Assembly (NCBI RefSeq): GCF_016920785.2 | Contig: NW_024609857.1 | Location: 68,260,252 to 68,324,251 of the forward strand | Reading direction: 5' to 3' | Source of the DNA: Ixodes scapularis | Taxonomy: Eukaryota; Arthropoda; Arachnida; Ixodida; Ixodidae | Length of the DNA stretch: 64,000 bases | Part shown: positions 21,817 to 34,159 of the stretch, piece after piece | How the letters are laid out: each line of letters opens with the position of its first letter | Position numbering within the stretch: the stretch's first letter is position 1 | The notes under the pieces: generated by a model | The model's input: only the letters and a program-made list of their open reading frames with translations | Databases searched by the model: none | Told to the model about the DNA's origin: nothing | Translations under genes and position numbers: made by a program

Positions 21817-21869
21817 TAAGTATACATATTGTCTTTACCTTTGCTTGAATCCACTTTTAAGAAATGCAC

Positions 21870-23390
21870 AGTTCGCATGTGTGCATCTCTCAATGTTTCC
21901 ACAGTCGGCTGTGTTTTTTTTTTTTTTTTGAGTGCTCCAACTCTGCTAGCGCTAGTTTCTCTAGATCATGCAAATGGGATGCAACACTAAACCACATATG
22001 CTCTCGCAACAAACAGTGCTGTGCAGAAGCACAGTGGAATTTACTCTAGCTTTATAATGCAGCACAAAATAGTTGACTCCAAGTATAGCTACTTTTGTGA
22101 CTCCGTTTAACCAAAAGCTCTGCCGAAACAAACTTGCCGCCTTATAGGTAGTGCAAAAGAACCTCGCGTGCCTAACCTGGAGAAGGGCATTTTTTTATAG
22201 GTCAATTTTTTCTTAAACCAATACCTTCAGCCTCCTTGAAATGTTAACATCATGTGACACACGGAAGAACAGTAAACTCTTTAATGTTGGCGAACCTTTG
22301 ATTTTCGCGGCCTTTAATTTTGCAGAATTCAGTGGCTGCGATTATGTGCTCTGTGACCGATTCGAGAAGAAATAGGGGCCACGAAGATAAGGGGGTTTTA
22401 CTGTACATTGGAGGAAAGAGGAAGTCACTTTTGTTTGTATGCAAGAGTAAAACCAACAACAACAATCTTGGTGTCGACACTTTGTGAGCCTATCTGTGTC
22501 TATTGAATGATATCAATTTTGTTTTAGTTCGTTAAACATTGTTGCCTGTACACTGTGGGATGTCGTCTTCAACACGAGCAGTGGTATTCCCTGAAGCAGG
22601 CAGCATGGACGCGTGCCGCAGCGCAACATAGTTCATTTGCAGGTGGTACCGCAGGTTGAAGGATGGTTGGCACAATATGGGGGAATCACAATTCAATGTT
22701 CTACCTAGGGCTTAGACAAGATTTGCTCATTCTAAATCATTTTGTCTAAAAATCGGGGATTTGCGATGAATGTACCCGCATGGTTGGAAGGGCCAGACAA
22801 GCCTTGTGAGCGCTTCGTTTTCTAGCGTCTCAGTTCTGAACCCACTCACGCACCACATGTGTAGATGTTCCAATACGTGGGACCACTTATTTGGAAAATG
22901 GTGAATGGCAACTGTTATCTTTATCAGACTTCTGTATTATGGTCAAAGTTGGACTGCATATTTGCAATACTTTTTGTCACTTAAAAATATGTCATACTAA
23001 AATATGTTATATAGCCGATGACAAAAAGAGAATGGCTGGGCGTCCTCCAGCACGTGCTTGTGCTTTTCACCCCACTTTGGACAGGTGTGCTCGCTCCAGG
23101 CTCATGAGGCGCTGAAACGTCATCGAAGGTAGCAGAAGGGCTGGTGGTGGAACAACGGAGACTTCTCCCTGCCTTCCTCATGCTGTCAGTGAGCGTGTAC
23201 CTCTATACTCTAACTTAGCTTAACCTGGACAGAGCTGAGGAGAATAGGCTTGGCGAGTGCCCTTACTGCATATGCATTTGTACAGCTGAGGCAGTTTCTG
23301 AATCAAGAACATTGTGTATCTTACCTTCAAAAACGCATCATTTTGGGGGTGCAAAAGGAATTGTAAGGCATATCTTTGTTTGTATTGTCC
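21870..23390. other. No gene seen
   Basis: AT-rich sequence within transposon B with a poly-T tract at 21917-21930. Frames are short and without recognised domains. No terminal repeats or TSDs were found. Confidence 0.5.
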
Positions 23391-23402
23391 TATTACACAT
23401 CG

Positions 23403-23559
23403 CAGGCACGTAGCCAGGGGGAGGCTTATGAGGCCCGCCCCCCCCCCCCCCCCCCCGATATCTTCCATTTTGCATGGGTCCTCCTCTCCCCCCTCCCCCT
23501 CATACAGCATTTTGTTATGAGTGGGCCCCCCCTGAAACAAAATCCTGGCTACGTGCCTG
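23403..23559. mobile_element. hAT-type MITE, 157 bp, CAGGCACGTAGCCAGG ends
   Basis: Perfect 16-bp terminal inverted repeats, CAGGCACGTAGCCAGG and CCTGGCTACGTGCCTG. They are flanked by an 8-bp near-duplication, ACACATCG at 23395-23402 and ACGCATCG at 23560-23567. Inside is a poly-C tract (about 23440-23457). Small CAG..CGTAGCCAGG elements of this kind are widespread in animals. It sits inside transposon B, so it inserted after or travelled with it. Confidence 0.85.
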
Positions 23560-24174
23560 ACGCATCGACTCCAACTTAATGCGGAGTCGACCCACCTTGT
23601 TGATAAATTTAATGCCTGCCAGGTAATTTGTTTTGCATTCAGTTAATATATCAGTATTCAGTTAGGTATCCCAAGTCATTAGTCGTTGAGATGCAGTCTC
23701 TCTGTAAGTCAGTCATGTTTAACATTCATAAAACTGCTTGTCAAATAATGGCACTGTCGAGGACATGTACTCGACTCGAGCAATCGCTGTCCACAAGCTG
23801 GTTGTGTGGATACAGGCAGCAAACATCCCGGTTGAAACGTCCTTCCTCGCAATGTAGCTCAAGACTAGGTCAGGGCCCCACTCACAAACGTCTATACTTT
23901 GCATCTCTTTAAGCTGGACCACTTTTGACACTACAAGCCATTGCAGCAAAAACAGTGTGACACATGATTATAAGCTCGACGTACCATGGCGTCCAACTTG
24001 AAGGTCACATGGCTTGCAGCTTCTGCCGTGGTTAACTTTAAACTGAGATAGTTTGGAATAATGCTCTCGGTTTTTAGTGTTGCCCGGCACGGTTAACAAT
24101 TTGGTGATATAGTGCTGCATTGAAAAATCTGCATTCGTGACTGTATCACCTTATGAATGCATACTAGCTATTAA

Positions 24175-24844
24175 AGGGGCACTGACACATCAAAATCATA
24201 TTTTTTTTATTATCCGAAACGATTGAAAACGATGCCGGGACAGTACCCTCAAAATTTGAGATTTGGGAATTCAGTATTCGTGAAGTAAAAAAACAATTTC
24301 CAAATGCCGAATTCGAAGTTCCCGCGCGATCGGCGCTGGTGCCTTGACGTCAAAAATTGAGGAGACCTGAGAGTCCACTTTCCTGTCACCACTCCCTGCT
24401 GTTGCCATGGCGACCCAAAGCGAGGAGGATAGGAGCGAGCGCCGGCGTTGCGGCGGACCGGTTTTGAGCGGTGTCGCCTGTTTTCCGTTGGAGGATACAA
24501 ATCCAGGAGACGGCACCACAACGAACTCCCGATTTTTGGTATTTTAAAAAGAAGGGCCGTAGTGCGTTCGCAATTGCGTTAAAAAACATGTTTTAAGATT
24601 GCCGTAATTAAATGTTATAGAGATGTCGCCTACAAAGCTTCTAAATTTCCTGATTTTTGACGTCACCGATCAAAAGAAGCGAGGAGGCGAGAGGCGGGAA
24701 AATCAAACGCCAAAAATAAAAAGGCGCGCGCGCGCGCGGGAAAATTTTTTTTCGCGATGCGGTTTTTTTTGCGTGTCTATGACTACAACTTGCATCGTTT
24801 TAGACAATAAAAATAAATACGACCTTTGGGGTGTCAGTGCCTCT
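24175..24844. mobile_element. TTAA-type MITE (piggyBac- or Kolobok-like), 670 bp
   Basis: Ends AGGGGCACTGACAC and GTGTCAGTGCCTCT are inverted repeats (one mismatch), flanked by TTAA on both sides (24171-24174 and 24845-24848). A TTAA target duplication points to piggyBac or Kolobok; the AGGGG start fits Kolobok somewhat better. Non-coding, with a (GC)n tract near 24724-24738. Confidence 0.85.
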
Positions 24845-24896
24845 TTAAACTCTCCATTCTGCAGAGAAATGAAATGCACTTTGCTTCCAATTGCAG

Positions 24897-25048
24897 CTAC
24901 TTCTGGAACTTCATGGTATGAAGCACCTTATGGCTGCAAGCTCTGACCGATCTTGTTCTCTGGTCTGCGCAGGCCCATTGCAGGGAGTCACTCCGAGAGC
25001 CTCACCAGAGGTTCCTGCCCGTGGTCGTTCGAAATTTTTTTCTTGTAG
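24897..25048 (+). other. Candidate exon inside transposon B
   Basis: The acceptor TTCCAATTGCAG ends at 24896 and a GTATGC donor-like site starts at 25049. The frame MKHLMAASSDRSCSLVCAGP is open throughout. It begins with CTACTT, as does the similarly bounded block at 26391. Protein not recognised. The splice sites are only motif matches. Confidence 0.25.
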
Positions 25049-25049
25049 G

Positions 25050-26390
25050 TATGCATCCTTTCTGTCCTTCCCTAATGTACTCGGGCGTTTTCTTTTCATT
25101 GTCGCAGATTTGCCTCAAAATTGGTTCAGCACAGAAATGGATGCTGTACAACTGTATCCCACATATTTTGTTCAAGATAACTTTTCTTTGCGAAAGTTAG
25201 ATTTTTTTATAAAGGTTAGTCTTTTTTGTTTTTATTTACAAATTTATTTGAGTTTCCATGGGCAACACTAAGACGTTATGCCAAGGGCAAGGACAAGTTC
25301 ACTGCTCTAACTTGTTCTCAACTGATTGCAAGAAATTTTGTTAATGTCGTGAAACCTCTTTCCAGCACTTGCTTTGCAGCATGGAAACAAATTATACATG
25401 GGACATACTCTTTTTTAGACTGCTTGCTCATTCTGCAGGTCTACCTTCTATAGATGTCGTGCTACTGGAGAGCAGGCGAATTCGATTGTTGGTTTTGCCA
25501 TTGCTTTTTTTTAGCCATTGTCTTAATAGTTCTTGTAAATTTAAAAATTTTCCTAAAAAGCAAGTCGGCAAGAATATCTAGTTTGACTAGTTAGCGGAAA
25601 ATAATGATCTAGTACCCTTTAGTCAGTAAAATAGATAGTGTATGCCGCTGTTAGTGTCAAGTAGAGATGCACGCTTTTTAGGCATTTTGCGCAGAGTGGT
25701 ACCCATTTTTATTGGTTGGCCTCTTGGTGCGCCAACTAAACTCTTTCTATCCAGACACCTGCCCTTTGCTTTTATTTGGCAGGCTCTGGCAATAAAATTA
25801 TATAGTGTTATTCCTCGGTGGCTTAAAAACCTAAAAAAAGAAGTTTCTCCATGTTTAAACGCAAAGTTTTATAAAGGCAAAAATGAATTAAGCCAGTAGC
25901 AGACGACACATAGCCTCAACAGTGCTCCGCGCCAACAGCGTTGCATCAAAATAGCGGTCGTCTCCTTTTTGCTGCCTTCTCTCTCCCTCCTTCGGCGCTC
26001 TCCTCCCTTTCCTCCTTTCCGCCACCTTTGTCACCACACCCACTGGCTAAACTCTCCCACTATACGGCTCTGCATTGCAATAGTAGTTTTTTTTTTATAG
26101 TCTTTAGAGTTAAATGTGAATATTTGACAGAAGTCTCCCAGGTTGGTGTGAAAGAGGGTTAAATGAATGCATTTGATCATTCGCCTTAATTCAGTACCCA
26201 TCATTTCAAGGCCTGTGTGGCCTTGTCCTGGGGTGTGTCTATGACTGTGGCTGTGAAGGAGCAGTTTTTTAATAGGTACAAGTACAAAGTATAAAAGCAA
26301 AAGGATCTATGTGCTGATCACAAAAGAATATGCTAGCCATTCTAATGTAGCTCTGCCAAGTACTTGATTGTGATTTGTTTTTATTTCCAG
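25050..26390. other. No gene seen
   Basis: AT-rich stretch inside transposon B. An 85-codon + strand frame at 25642-25899 has no recognised domain. A pyrimidine-rich tract lies at about 25967-26040. Confidence 0.45.
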
Positions 26391-26572
26391 CTACTTGGTT
26401 GCCTCAAGATCTGGGGATCCTAGTGGCCACAAGCTTGGACTCAATCTTCTTCTGTGGTCCGGCCAGGACCATGGGGGAGGTAATCCCAGCAACAAGAGCA
26501 TCACAGTATCTCCCTGCTTGTGACTTTCGATTAGCATCACGACAAGGGAGTCCTCATGCCACCAAGTGTTAG
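26391..26572 (+). other. Candidate exon inside transposon B
   Basis: Preceded by TTTTTATTTCCAG (acceptor-like, ending 26390) and followed by GTATGC at 26573. One frame is open to TAG at the very end (LGILVATSLDSIFFCGPART). Protein not recognised. Proposed only from splice-site matches and from the similar block at 24897-25048. Confidence 0.25.
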
Positions 26573-26599
26573 GTATGCTACTCGAAATAAGCATTCTTA

Positions 26600-28500
26600 C
26601 CTATTCTTGAAGTGAAACAGCAAAAGCACTGCTAAGCCTAAAATGCAAAAAACATTCAAATCTCGGGTTGGATGGAGTTCCAATTACAAAAAGGCGTCTG
26701 CAGACATGATTCACATGTGAACTTGAAGCCCACGGATGTAGGTTCGACGCAGTCACAGAAATAACTTCCCGCAGATGGCTTCGCTAGTGCTATACCCAAA
26801 CAAATTCTTAAAATAATCATTGTGTTACGTTGGTGTCATCAATATTATGTACCTACCCCGCCCAGCAGTCGGGAGATTTGAAATATAAAAAAATGGGAAC
26901 TTGCACGTTGTCAGCTCTGCAAAGATAATATATTGAACCGGGCATAGCACGTTCAACTTAAGAAAGCAATTTAGTGCAGGCCTAGTTTTAAGGTTCACAT
27001 ATTTGTTACTGCCCTTCATAATGAAGTAAAAACTGCTGAAGTTGTGGCCCACTACAGGCTTTCTATTAATGTTAAAAAGTGTTATTGCAGTTTAAACAGC
27101 TCGCTCCAAATATTTTCTTGAAATGCATAGGTTTATGGAAATTATTATGTGGATGTTTGCAGACGGTCATGGTGAGACCAATCTTTAGTGCCAAGTGTTC
27201 CACTTATTCACAGTTGGTTGAGTCTGTAAATATTGTAGGTCGCAAATTAAATTTTTATGGTATGCAATGGGCAGAATCATCCGTAATGACTAGCTCTACC
27301 TAGGGGAACTTTATACGTTTACTACGGCAAGATGGTTTCGCAAAACGAAGTATTTAGTTTATTCAGCTCCTGCACTAACCTTCTCTCTAGAAACTTTTTA
27401 TATTCTTTACGATGCTGAGTTAGGATTCTGGAAGTAGTTTTTCTCGAACTACGCTAGGCATTTCCAGTTCATAATTTTTCTCGCCAAGCATTCGAGAGAG
27501 CCAAACCCTGTAATATACGGATGGAACTCGCAGAATGATGCGACTGGCAGTTTGAAACATTCGGCACTGTAACAGTAATAATGCCATGTCACTTGCCTAT
27601 GTAATGCTCATTTTCGCAGATCAAACTGCTTTTTCCGTCTGCACTCATTTTCAGTGGACTCATTCAGCGAACTCGCACCCGAGACTGCAGCGCTGGGTTC
27701 TGCGAAGTAATTTGAATGAATATAGATGCAACAGGTTTCTTTGAGTGTGCGTCTAACACGTATTCTTCACATTGAATCTGCTACTGTATTTATGACCGTG
27801 TCCTTAATTGTATCCACATTCCAGCGTATTTTTATTTTGACGTTTGAGTTTTCTTCAGTACTTTTCTCAACATCTGTGCTTGTTGAGCCGTACTCAAGAC
27901 CATACATCTTGTCTTTCCCTATTACATTAATATATAAAACTGTTGATACCGAGTGAGAATTCAAGGTACCGAATCTGTCGTGTGAGTTAAATAAGAACCA
28001 ATAGAAAGCTCTACAAAGGAAATTTTGTTAAAGGAGGCTGTATAAGCATTAGAATAGCACATGCCATGCTAAAAAAAAAAAATTACAAATTCTTGTTAGG
28101 TAGGCAAGGATGACACTGCTGTGCTGTTTCTGATGTTTCGCAAAAAAAATCAGTGCCATACTGTGTTCCTTATGGAAGTACAAACTGTTGAATTCAAAGC
28201 CCAGAAGTTTTATTCAAGAATGTTTCTCAATACAAATGTATTTAGAGATCTGAGCCACTGACTCATACATGACTATGTGGCGAACATTCATTTTCATGTG
28301 CATTATAGTTTACAAGGTCTAGTCTGCATTGATTTATTGCATTCATGCTGAAATTGGGAGGGGTTCTTTGGGTATGAATAAAGATATAAACATTTCTTGA
28401 AATCAAAACATTTGAGAACGAACAAAAGGAAGGATCTGAGAACCTGATCTTAGATTCTCTTTTCTTTTTCTTATCTCTAATTTTCACTTTATTTCACCTG
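26600..28500. other. No gene seen
   Basis: AT-rich, with short frames on both strands and no recognised domain, RNA gene or terminal repeat. Confidence 0.5.
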
Positions 28501-28515
28501 ATGCATTTAGTTTTT

Positions 28516-28920
28516 TTAGCGCAGCTCTTAGCACCCGTTTCCGCGCTTTGCGGCGTCGCTGTCGGCGTAACCGCCCAACTAAACTTGGCAGGAAATTGAA
28601 TTAATGTTGCGGTCATGTGACGTTAATATTTCCGCTAAGTCTAGCTGAGAAACTGAATTTTTTATGGATGACATGACACGGTCCTGCGACGTCATTTTCC
28701 CCGCTACTTTTAGCAGGAAAACTGCATTTGTGTTGAGGTCATGTGACATCAATTTCCGCGCTAAATTTAGTGGAAAACTTAACCCGATAAATTTAGTGGG
28801 CAAATTTTCCCGCTAAATTCAGGGGAAATTCCCGCTAAATGGGAGGGAGCAGAAGAGTAGGAGGGTTAGGGGGTGGGGGGTCATACCCTCCCATCCTCCT
28901 GTTCAAGATCTGTGCTCTAA
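28516..28920 (-). mobile_element. MITE family 'TTAGAGCGCAGCTCTT', copy 2, reversed and diverged
   Basis: Begins TTAGCGCAGCTCTTAGCACC, followed by CGTTTCCGCGCTTTGCGGCGTCG, and ends CCTGTTCAAGATCTGTGCTCTAA. These are the complements of the right and left ends of copy 1, so it lies in the opposite orientation. The inside holds loose repeats with GGTCATGTGACRTYAAT and CCCGCTAAATT motifs instead of the TGACGTCA array. Confidence 0.65.
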
Positions 28921-28989
28921 TTTCACATTACAGAGAATTGTAAACGTCTCATATTTCATCTCATGTTTATTCAACTTTTATATTGCAGG

Positions 28990-30157
28990 TGCGCTTGCAG
29001 CACAAATCTGGGTTGTGCTGATCCTCTACGCACAAGTTAGGAACTCCTGAGTGGCAAGAGTGGGAGTTTGGCCTGACAGCTCAAGGGACACCATTGTTCA
29101 GTATTGAATTTTTAATTATCTTCTTTTGAGCAAAGTTAAGCTTTGCTGCATGCAGGTCTTCTAAAAATAAATACCTGCAACCATTACCACGTCACGACAT
29201 TTTGCCTCTGCTCTTTGTGCTCCTGGTGAGCCTCGGATAAGAGCTTTCTGGTGTGCAAACATCATGCTTGTTTGAAACCACTCACTGATGTAGAGACTCG
29301 CTGACATCCAGCATTCCAATGAAACGCTGGATGTCCACAAGTCTTTCTTGAACAATGCAAGCGGGAAAGGAACCATACAATCGTATCGTATTCGGGGACA
29401 TTCTAGAGAGTGTTTATTTGTATGTTTTTCAGATATTTTTAAAAAAGCCGTAAAAGCTACTTTTACGCGGTCTGTGCACGTGAGTTGCGTGTCTAAGGGG
29501 GAACAGGACCTTGGGCGCAGAGATGAGCTCTGGTAAGGAACTGAAACCTAGAAGCTCGTCCAAATAAAGCGTTTTTACAGAACGCGTAAAAGGCTACCCC
29601 TGCATTATATCCTTCTAAAAAGAGTTGATTTTGTGGTTTTCAATGACTCAGCAAGTTTCTAATTGAAACCATATTTTCATTTTCACTAATTAAAAAGTTA
29701 ATTAACAAATTGTATTTAATTATCTGACTGATCGTTACGATTAGGACCCTACACTACGTACGCCTGCCCGTATAACTCGCCTGGACAAACCGCATTGATT
29801 TAGCTTTCACGAACTTTCTAAACATATATGTAAAGCTTAAAACTAAATCGCCCTGTACAACAGTGAAAAGGCGAAACCAGCATGTTGGAGCCATATGGCT
29901 CCACCGTGCTGGTATCGCCTTTTGGCTGGTATAGGTTGTCCCATATTACGTTATGCATGTATGGTTCCACACGTGTCCGCCATATTCCACTACGCTGGTA
30001 TAGGATGTCCCATAATACGACACGCTTGTATGGTTCCGCCTACCTGTATCGTTCCGACCAATCCACTATACTGGATCCGCCGATTCGCTTGTATAGGATG
30101 TCCCATATTACGGTTACGCTTGAATGAGCCTTTTCCGTCATCTTTCCATCATCGAAA
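28990..30157. other. Right part of transposon B, no gene; subterminal repeats
   Basis: Mostly AT-rich. From about 29880 to 30120 a motif GCTGGTATAGG(A/T)TGTCCCATA recurs three to four times, forming the right subterminal zone of transposon B. An acceptor-like TATTGCAG ends at 28988, but no exon could be followed. Confidence 0.45.
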
Positions 30158-30550
30158 TTTTCCAACAGGGCGGGGCCCCCCGGGTGAGGCAATTCACCAC
30201 TTCGGCCCCCGCTTCTCGTAGACAGGAGTCCTGGTAAGGCCCGGCCAGGATGATTCAGTCTAGTCGCCTTTTCTTTTACTATCCCCTCCAATCTTTTGCT
30301 TTTATCTTTCCTGTTTATTTCACTTCCTTCTCTTTTCTTTTGCTCCTTTTTCACACCTTTTTGGCGGCAAGGGCTAACCTTGGGTGGCAATAGACCTCAG
30401 TCTTGACCCACACTTGGGTATAGTTTCCCGGCAGCATTGTTAGCGTAACGTCTCCAGCCAAGCCCTTCTCGTTATGGTGCGTTACCTAACCCCTTGTTGG
30501 GCTCGGTGGTGGGCGGTGCACCGCGGATTCTGAAGACTCTTTGCCCTCCT

Positions 30551-31940
30551 ATGGCGCCCCTCTCTTCCAAACCCCGCTTGGGGCAAGCCGTTAAAAGGCA
30601 CGGTCCTGAACACAAGACTATCGAAAAAGAACCTGACGTAGAAAACTTTACGAAGTTTTTCGTTGTTCATTCCCTCGATGAACAGAAACCCGTGTCAAAG
30701 CTATCGCCATTTGTTGTAGCCAAAGTACTTGAACACCTTGTAGGGTTTTCCTACAAGGCTAAAAAACTTCACTCAGGAGACCTCCTAGTTGAGATGAATA
30801 ACAAAAAGCAAAGTGAAGCGCTGCTCAAGCTGAACACCATACTCTATGTGAAAGTGTCGGTGAGCTCCCTCACCGCACACTGAACACTATCCGTGGAGTC
30901 CTCTCTGAGGACGACTTCCTTCACACTAGTGAGGAAGAACCCCTCGAGGGATTTCAAGGTGCCGGCCTCGTTGCCATAAAACGGACTATGTTCAGAAAAG
31001 ATGGCGAAGAAATCCCTTCAAAACATGTCATGCTCACGTTTGAAAGGCATACACTACCACAAACAATCAAGGCTGGATACCTCAATTGCCCCATCCGCCC
31101 TTATGTCCCCAACCCCCAGCGGTGCTTCCGTTGCCAGCGTTTTGGTCACGGACCACGCAGCTGTCGAGGGAAGGAAACATGTGCAAAGTGTGGCAGTCAG
31201 GATCACGTCTCTCACATTTGTGAGAATGTTGCCCACTGCACTAATTGCAATGCACCACACCCTACTTATTATCGCGGCCGTCCCATCTGGAAGCAAGAAA
31301 AAGAAATCATTGCTATCAAAGTCACAGAAAACATAAGTTATATCGAAGCTAAGAAACGATATTTCTTATGTCGAAGCGATTCTACGCCGACGTGGCGCGC
31401 AAGGGTCTTGCGCCACGTTCGGGATCGAGGGCTACCGAGGTCTCACCTGAGGCTCTGGAGGCAGCCCTCAGGGCCCCACTTTCCCAGCTAGGGCAGCAGT
31501 GCCCCCCTCCTCCTGGAGGGAGTGCACAAGCTGCTTCGCTGGTTCCAGACAGGCCGGCAACTGCCGTACCTGTCCGCACATCGCGGTCCTCTTCCGGGGA
31601 GAAGGGGCGAAACTCCCGCCCGACCTCCTCAGACAGGACCTCCTCTTCGAAAGAGCGGCACAACCCTCGTGCCGCTCCCGCAGTACCCAAGGGGCCGGAA
31701 GGGGCAGAGTTGAAAGACACTCTGCCCAGCACCTCCGCTGCCTCTTCGGCTGGTCGTGGCCGGGGCATGCCACCCCGTGCAACGAACCAGCCAAAACCTT
31801 TAGGTAAAGGCTCGCCTCCAGAAGTGGAGGCGATGGATGATACCTCTGAGTAACCCAGTCTTGCATCCGACCATAATGACATGGAGTGGCAGACTCCGAA
31901 GTCCAAAGGGAAAAAGCCAGTGGTCCCCCCGTCCCGAATA
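30551..31940 (+). pseudogene. LINE L-B ORF1, frameshifted
   Basis: ATG at 30551 (MAPLSSKPRLGQ) corresponds to the start in L-E. The N-terminal part (FTKFFVVHSLDEQKP, KLSPFVVAKVLEHLVG) is followed by a frameshift near 30868, where SPHRTLNTIRG is split. The middle frame holds the zinc knuckles CFRCQRFGHGPRSC, CAKCGSQDHVSHIC and a damaged third (CTNCNAPHPTYYRGRP, last Cys lost). A second frameshift near 31360 leads into the Pro/Ser-rich linker. TAA at 31851-31853 precedes the conserved D-M-E-W-Q tail and lysine-rich end. In intact copies the protein binds the LINE RNA. Confidence 0.85.
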
Positions 31941-32013
31941 ACCATTAACTTAATACTCTCAATTTTTTTATTGCCTCTCTCATTTTAATTTTACATTTCA
32001 CCTTTTTAGATAA

Positions 32014-34159
32014 ATGAAGAATTTGCATTTTATGCAGTGGAACTGTCGTGGTCTTCTACCTAATATTGATGACGTTAATTTTTGTATGGATGATCTTCGG
32101 CCTATTGCCCTTGCATTACAAGAAACTCATCTTCAAGCTCATCATACACAGATTTTAAGGCGTCATCAAGTTTTTCGTAAAGATCGTTTTAACTCTACTT
32201 CTGGGGGCGTGGCAGTGATTGTGCAGAGTGGGGTTCCTGCTCCGAGGTCCCACTGTGCACCCCACTGGAAGCCGTAGCGGTACGTGTTCTTCTAGACCGT
32301 CTTATAACAGTTGTTTCTATATATTTGCCTCCAAATGTTCTCCTGCATCTCCATGACCTACAGGGACTGGTGGGACAACTCCCTCAACCCTTTTTAACTT
32401 TAGGTGATTTTAATGCCCATCATCCCATGTGGGGCAGTGCTCGTCTCGACTCTCGAGGCAGAGTAATTGAACGGTTTTTACTATCATCTCAATTATGTCT
32501 TTTTAATAGTAGAGAGCCTACATTTTTTAGTTCGGCCCACAACTCATTTACATCTATTGATTTATCTACTGCATCACCTTCATTACTCTCTTGTTTTTCT
32601 TGGCAGGTTCTTAATAACCCTTTTGGGATTGACCACTTTCCTATTGGTTTAGAGAGCGACATTTTTCTTCCCACCCTTTTAAAACGAATGCCTCCGTGGA
32701 AGTTGGACAAGGCAGATTGGTCTCTTTTAAAAGTTAAACTCCGTTGGATACATCCATGTTTTCCTCCATAACCGCGGATGAGGCCACATTGTATGTGACA
32801 GAGCACATAATAAACGCCGCTCAGCAGTCGATTCCCCAAACTACCGGTACTCTGCCACACAAGTGCAAACCTTGGTGGAATAAGGAGTGCGCCATCACGC
32901 GCACGGAGTAATATAAGGCACGGGGCAAGTTCAGGCGGTATCCCACCTCCAGAAACCTGGTAGAGTTTAAAAAACGAAACGCCAAAGCCCAGTGGACCAG
33001 TAAGCGATCGAAACGGAAAACCTGGATGAAATATGTGTCATCTCTGAGCAGCTTTGTAACTGCTAAGGAGGTCTGGGATAGATTCAAGAAAATCAAAGGG
33101 GTCTATAGGGGTTTTACGATCCCCATTTTCAACCCTCCATCTGCATCACTGAAAGATACGGCTAACGTCCCTGGAGAGTACTTTTATTCTGTGTCCAGCT
33201 CCTCTAGTTATATTCTGATCTCTTCAAGTTGTTTAAACGACGTGCACAACAACATAATATGGTCACAACGGGATCAAATCCCGTATCTTATAATCAGCCT
33301 TTCACACAGTATGAGCTAGAGAGTGCCCTACATATCAAAAAGATCTCTGCTCCTGGACCCGATGGAATTCATGACGAAATGCTGCGTAATATCTCTACAG
33401 AGTCTCTTGAATCCCTTCTTAATTTCTTTAATTCCTTGTGGGAAAGGGCTTGTTTTCCAGCAGCTTGGAAACAGGCTCACATTATCCCTCTCCTAAAGCC
33501 AGGTAAGGATTCATCTCTGCCCTCTAGTTACCGTCCGATCGCTTTAACCAGCTGTCTAGGGAAAACCTATGAAAGACTGATAAACAGGCGGCTGGTGTAC
33601 GTTCTAAAAAAGGAAAGCATTTTGGATAACAATCTGCGGTTTCCGCAGAGGACGATCGACCTTGGATCATTTGGTGCGCTTAGAAACGGTCATACGTGAA
33701 GCATTCGCGAATATAGGCAGAACTGTGTGTCCGTCTTTTTTGATTTAGAAAAAGCCCACGATACAGCGTGGAGATATGGCATCCTCCAAGACCTTTATGG
33801 CTATGGAATTCGCGGTCGTATGCTGCAGTGCATAAAAGATTTCTTAACAGGGAGGACGTTTCAGGTTCGACTTGGGACCGTATTGTCGGATCCGTTCGTC
33901 CAGGAAAACGGCGTTCCCCAGGGAGGTATTTTGAGCGTTACACATTTTATAATCAAAATGAATTCTCTTGCCCAGGTTTTGCCGCCGTCCATTGCATACT
34001 CGCTTTATGTAGACGATATCCAGATGTCAGCATCGTCGTGCAATCTTTCGAGCTGTGAGCGCCAGCTACAGCTTGCCATAAATAAGCTTGCCAAGTGGGC
34101 AGATGAAAATGGTTGTAACTTTTCTCCCGAGAAAAGCGTCTGCGTCCCATTTTCACTAC
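32014..34159 (+). pseudogene. LINE L-B ORF2, N-terminal part (endonuclease and most of RT), broken
   Basis: Starts MKNLHFMQWNCRGLLPN. The endonuclease has QETHL, LGDFNAHHPMWGS and IDHFPIGLES, with a frameshift near 32240-32260. Further disruptions lie near 32740, in 32900-33020, near 33190-33230 and near 33630-33720. RT blocks are SAPGPDGIHDEML, YRPIALTSC, VFFDLEKAHD, GVPQGGILS and YVDD, so the catalytic Asp residues are kept although the frame is lost. Coding stops at PFSL (34159), where L-C is inserted; it resumes at 40320. Confidence 0.88.

Larger units (their letters stand above)
18398..30170. mobile_element. Transposon B: 11.8-kb element with CCCTRTTGGAAAA terminal inverted repeats
   Basis: The block interrupts the 5' UTR of LINE L-B precisely. 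Its ends are inverted repeats: CCCTATTGGAAAA at 18398-18410 and TTTTCCAACAGGG at 30158-30170 (12 of 13 match). The host LINE shows a 2-bp CG duplication, or no duplication if the TIR is taken as GCCCT...AGGGC. Both subterminal regions repeat a TGGTAT motif (left near 18447, 18470, 18594; right near 29910, 29930, 29995), and the right end has TATAGGNTGTCCCATANTACG three times. The inside is single-copy-like DNA plus secondary MITEs. No transposase was recognised, so the superfamily is unknown. Confidence 0.7.
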
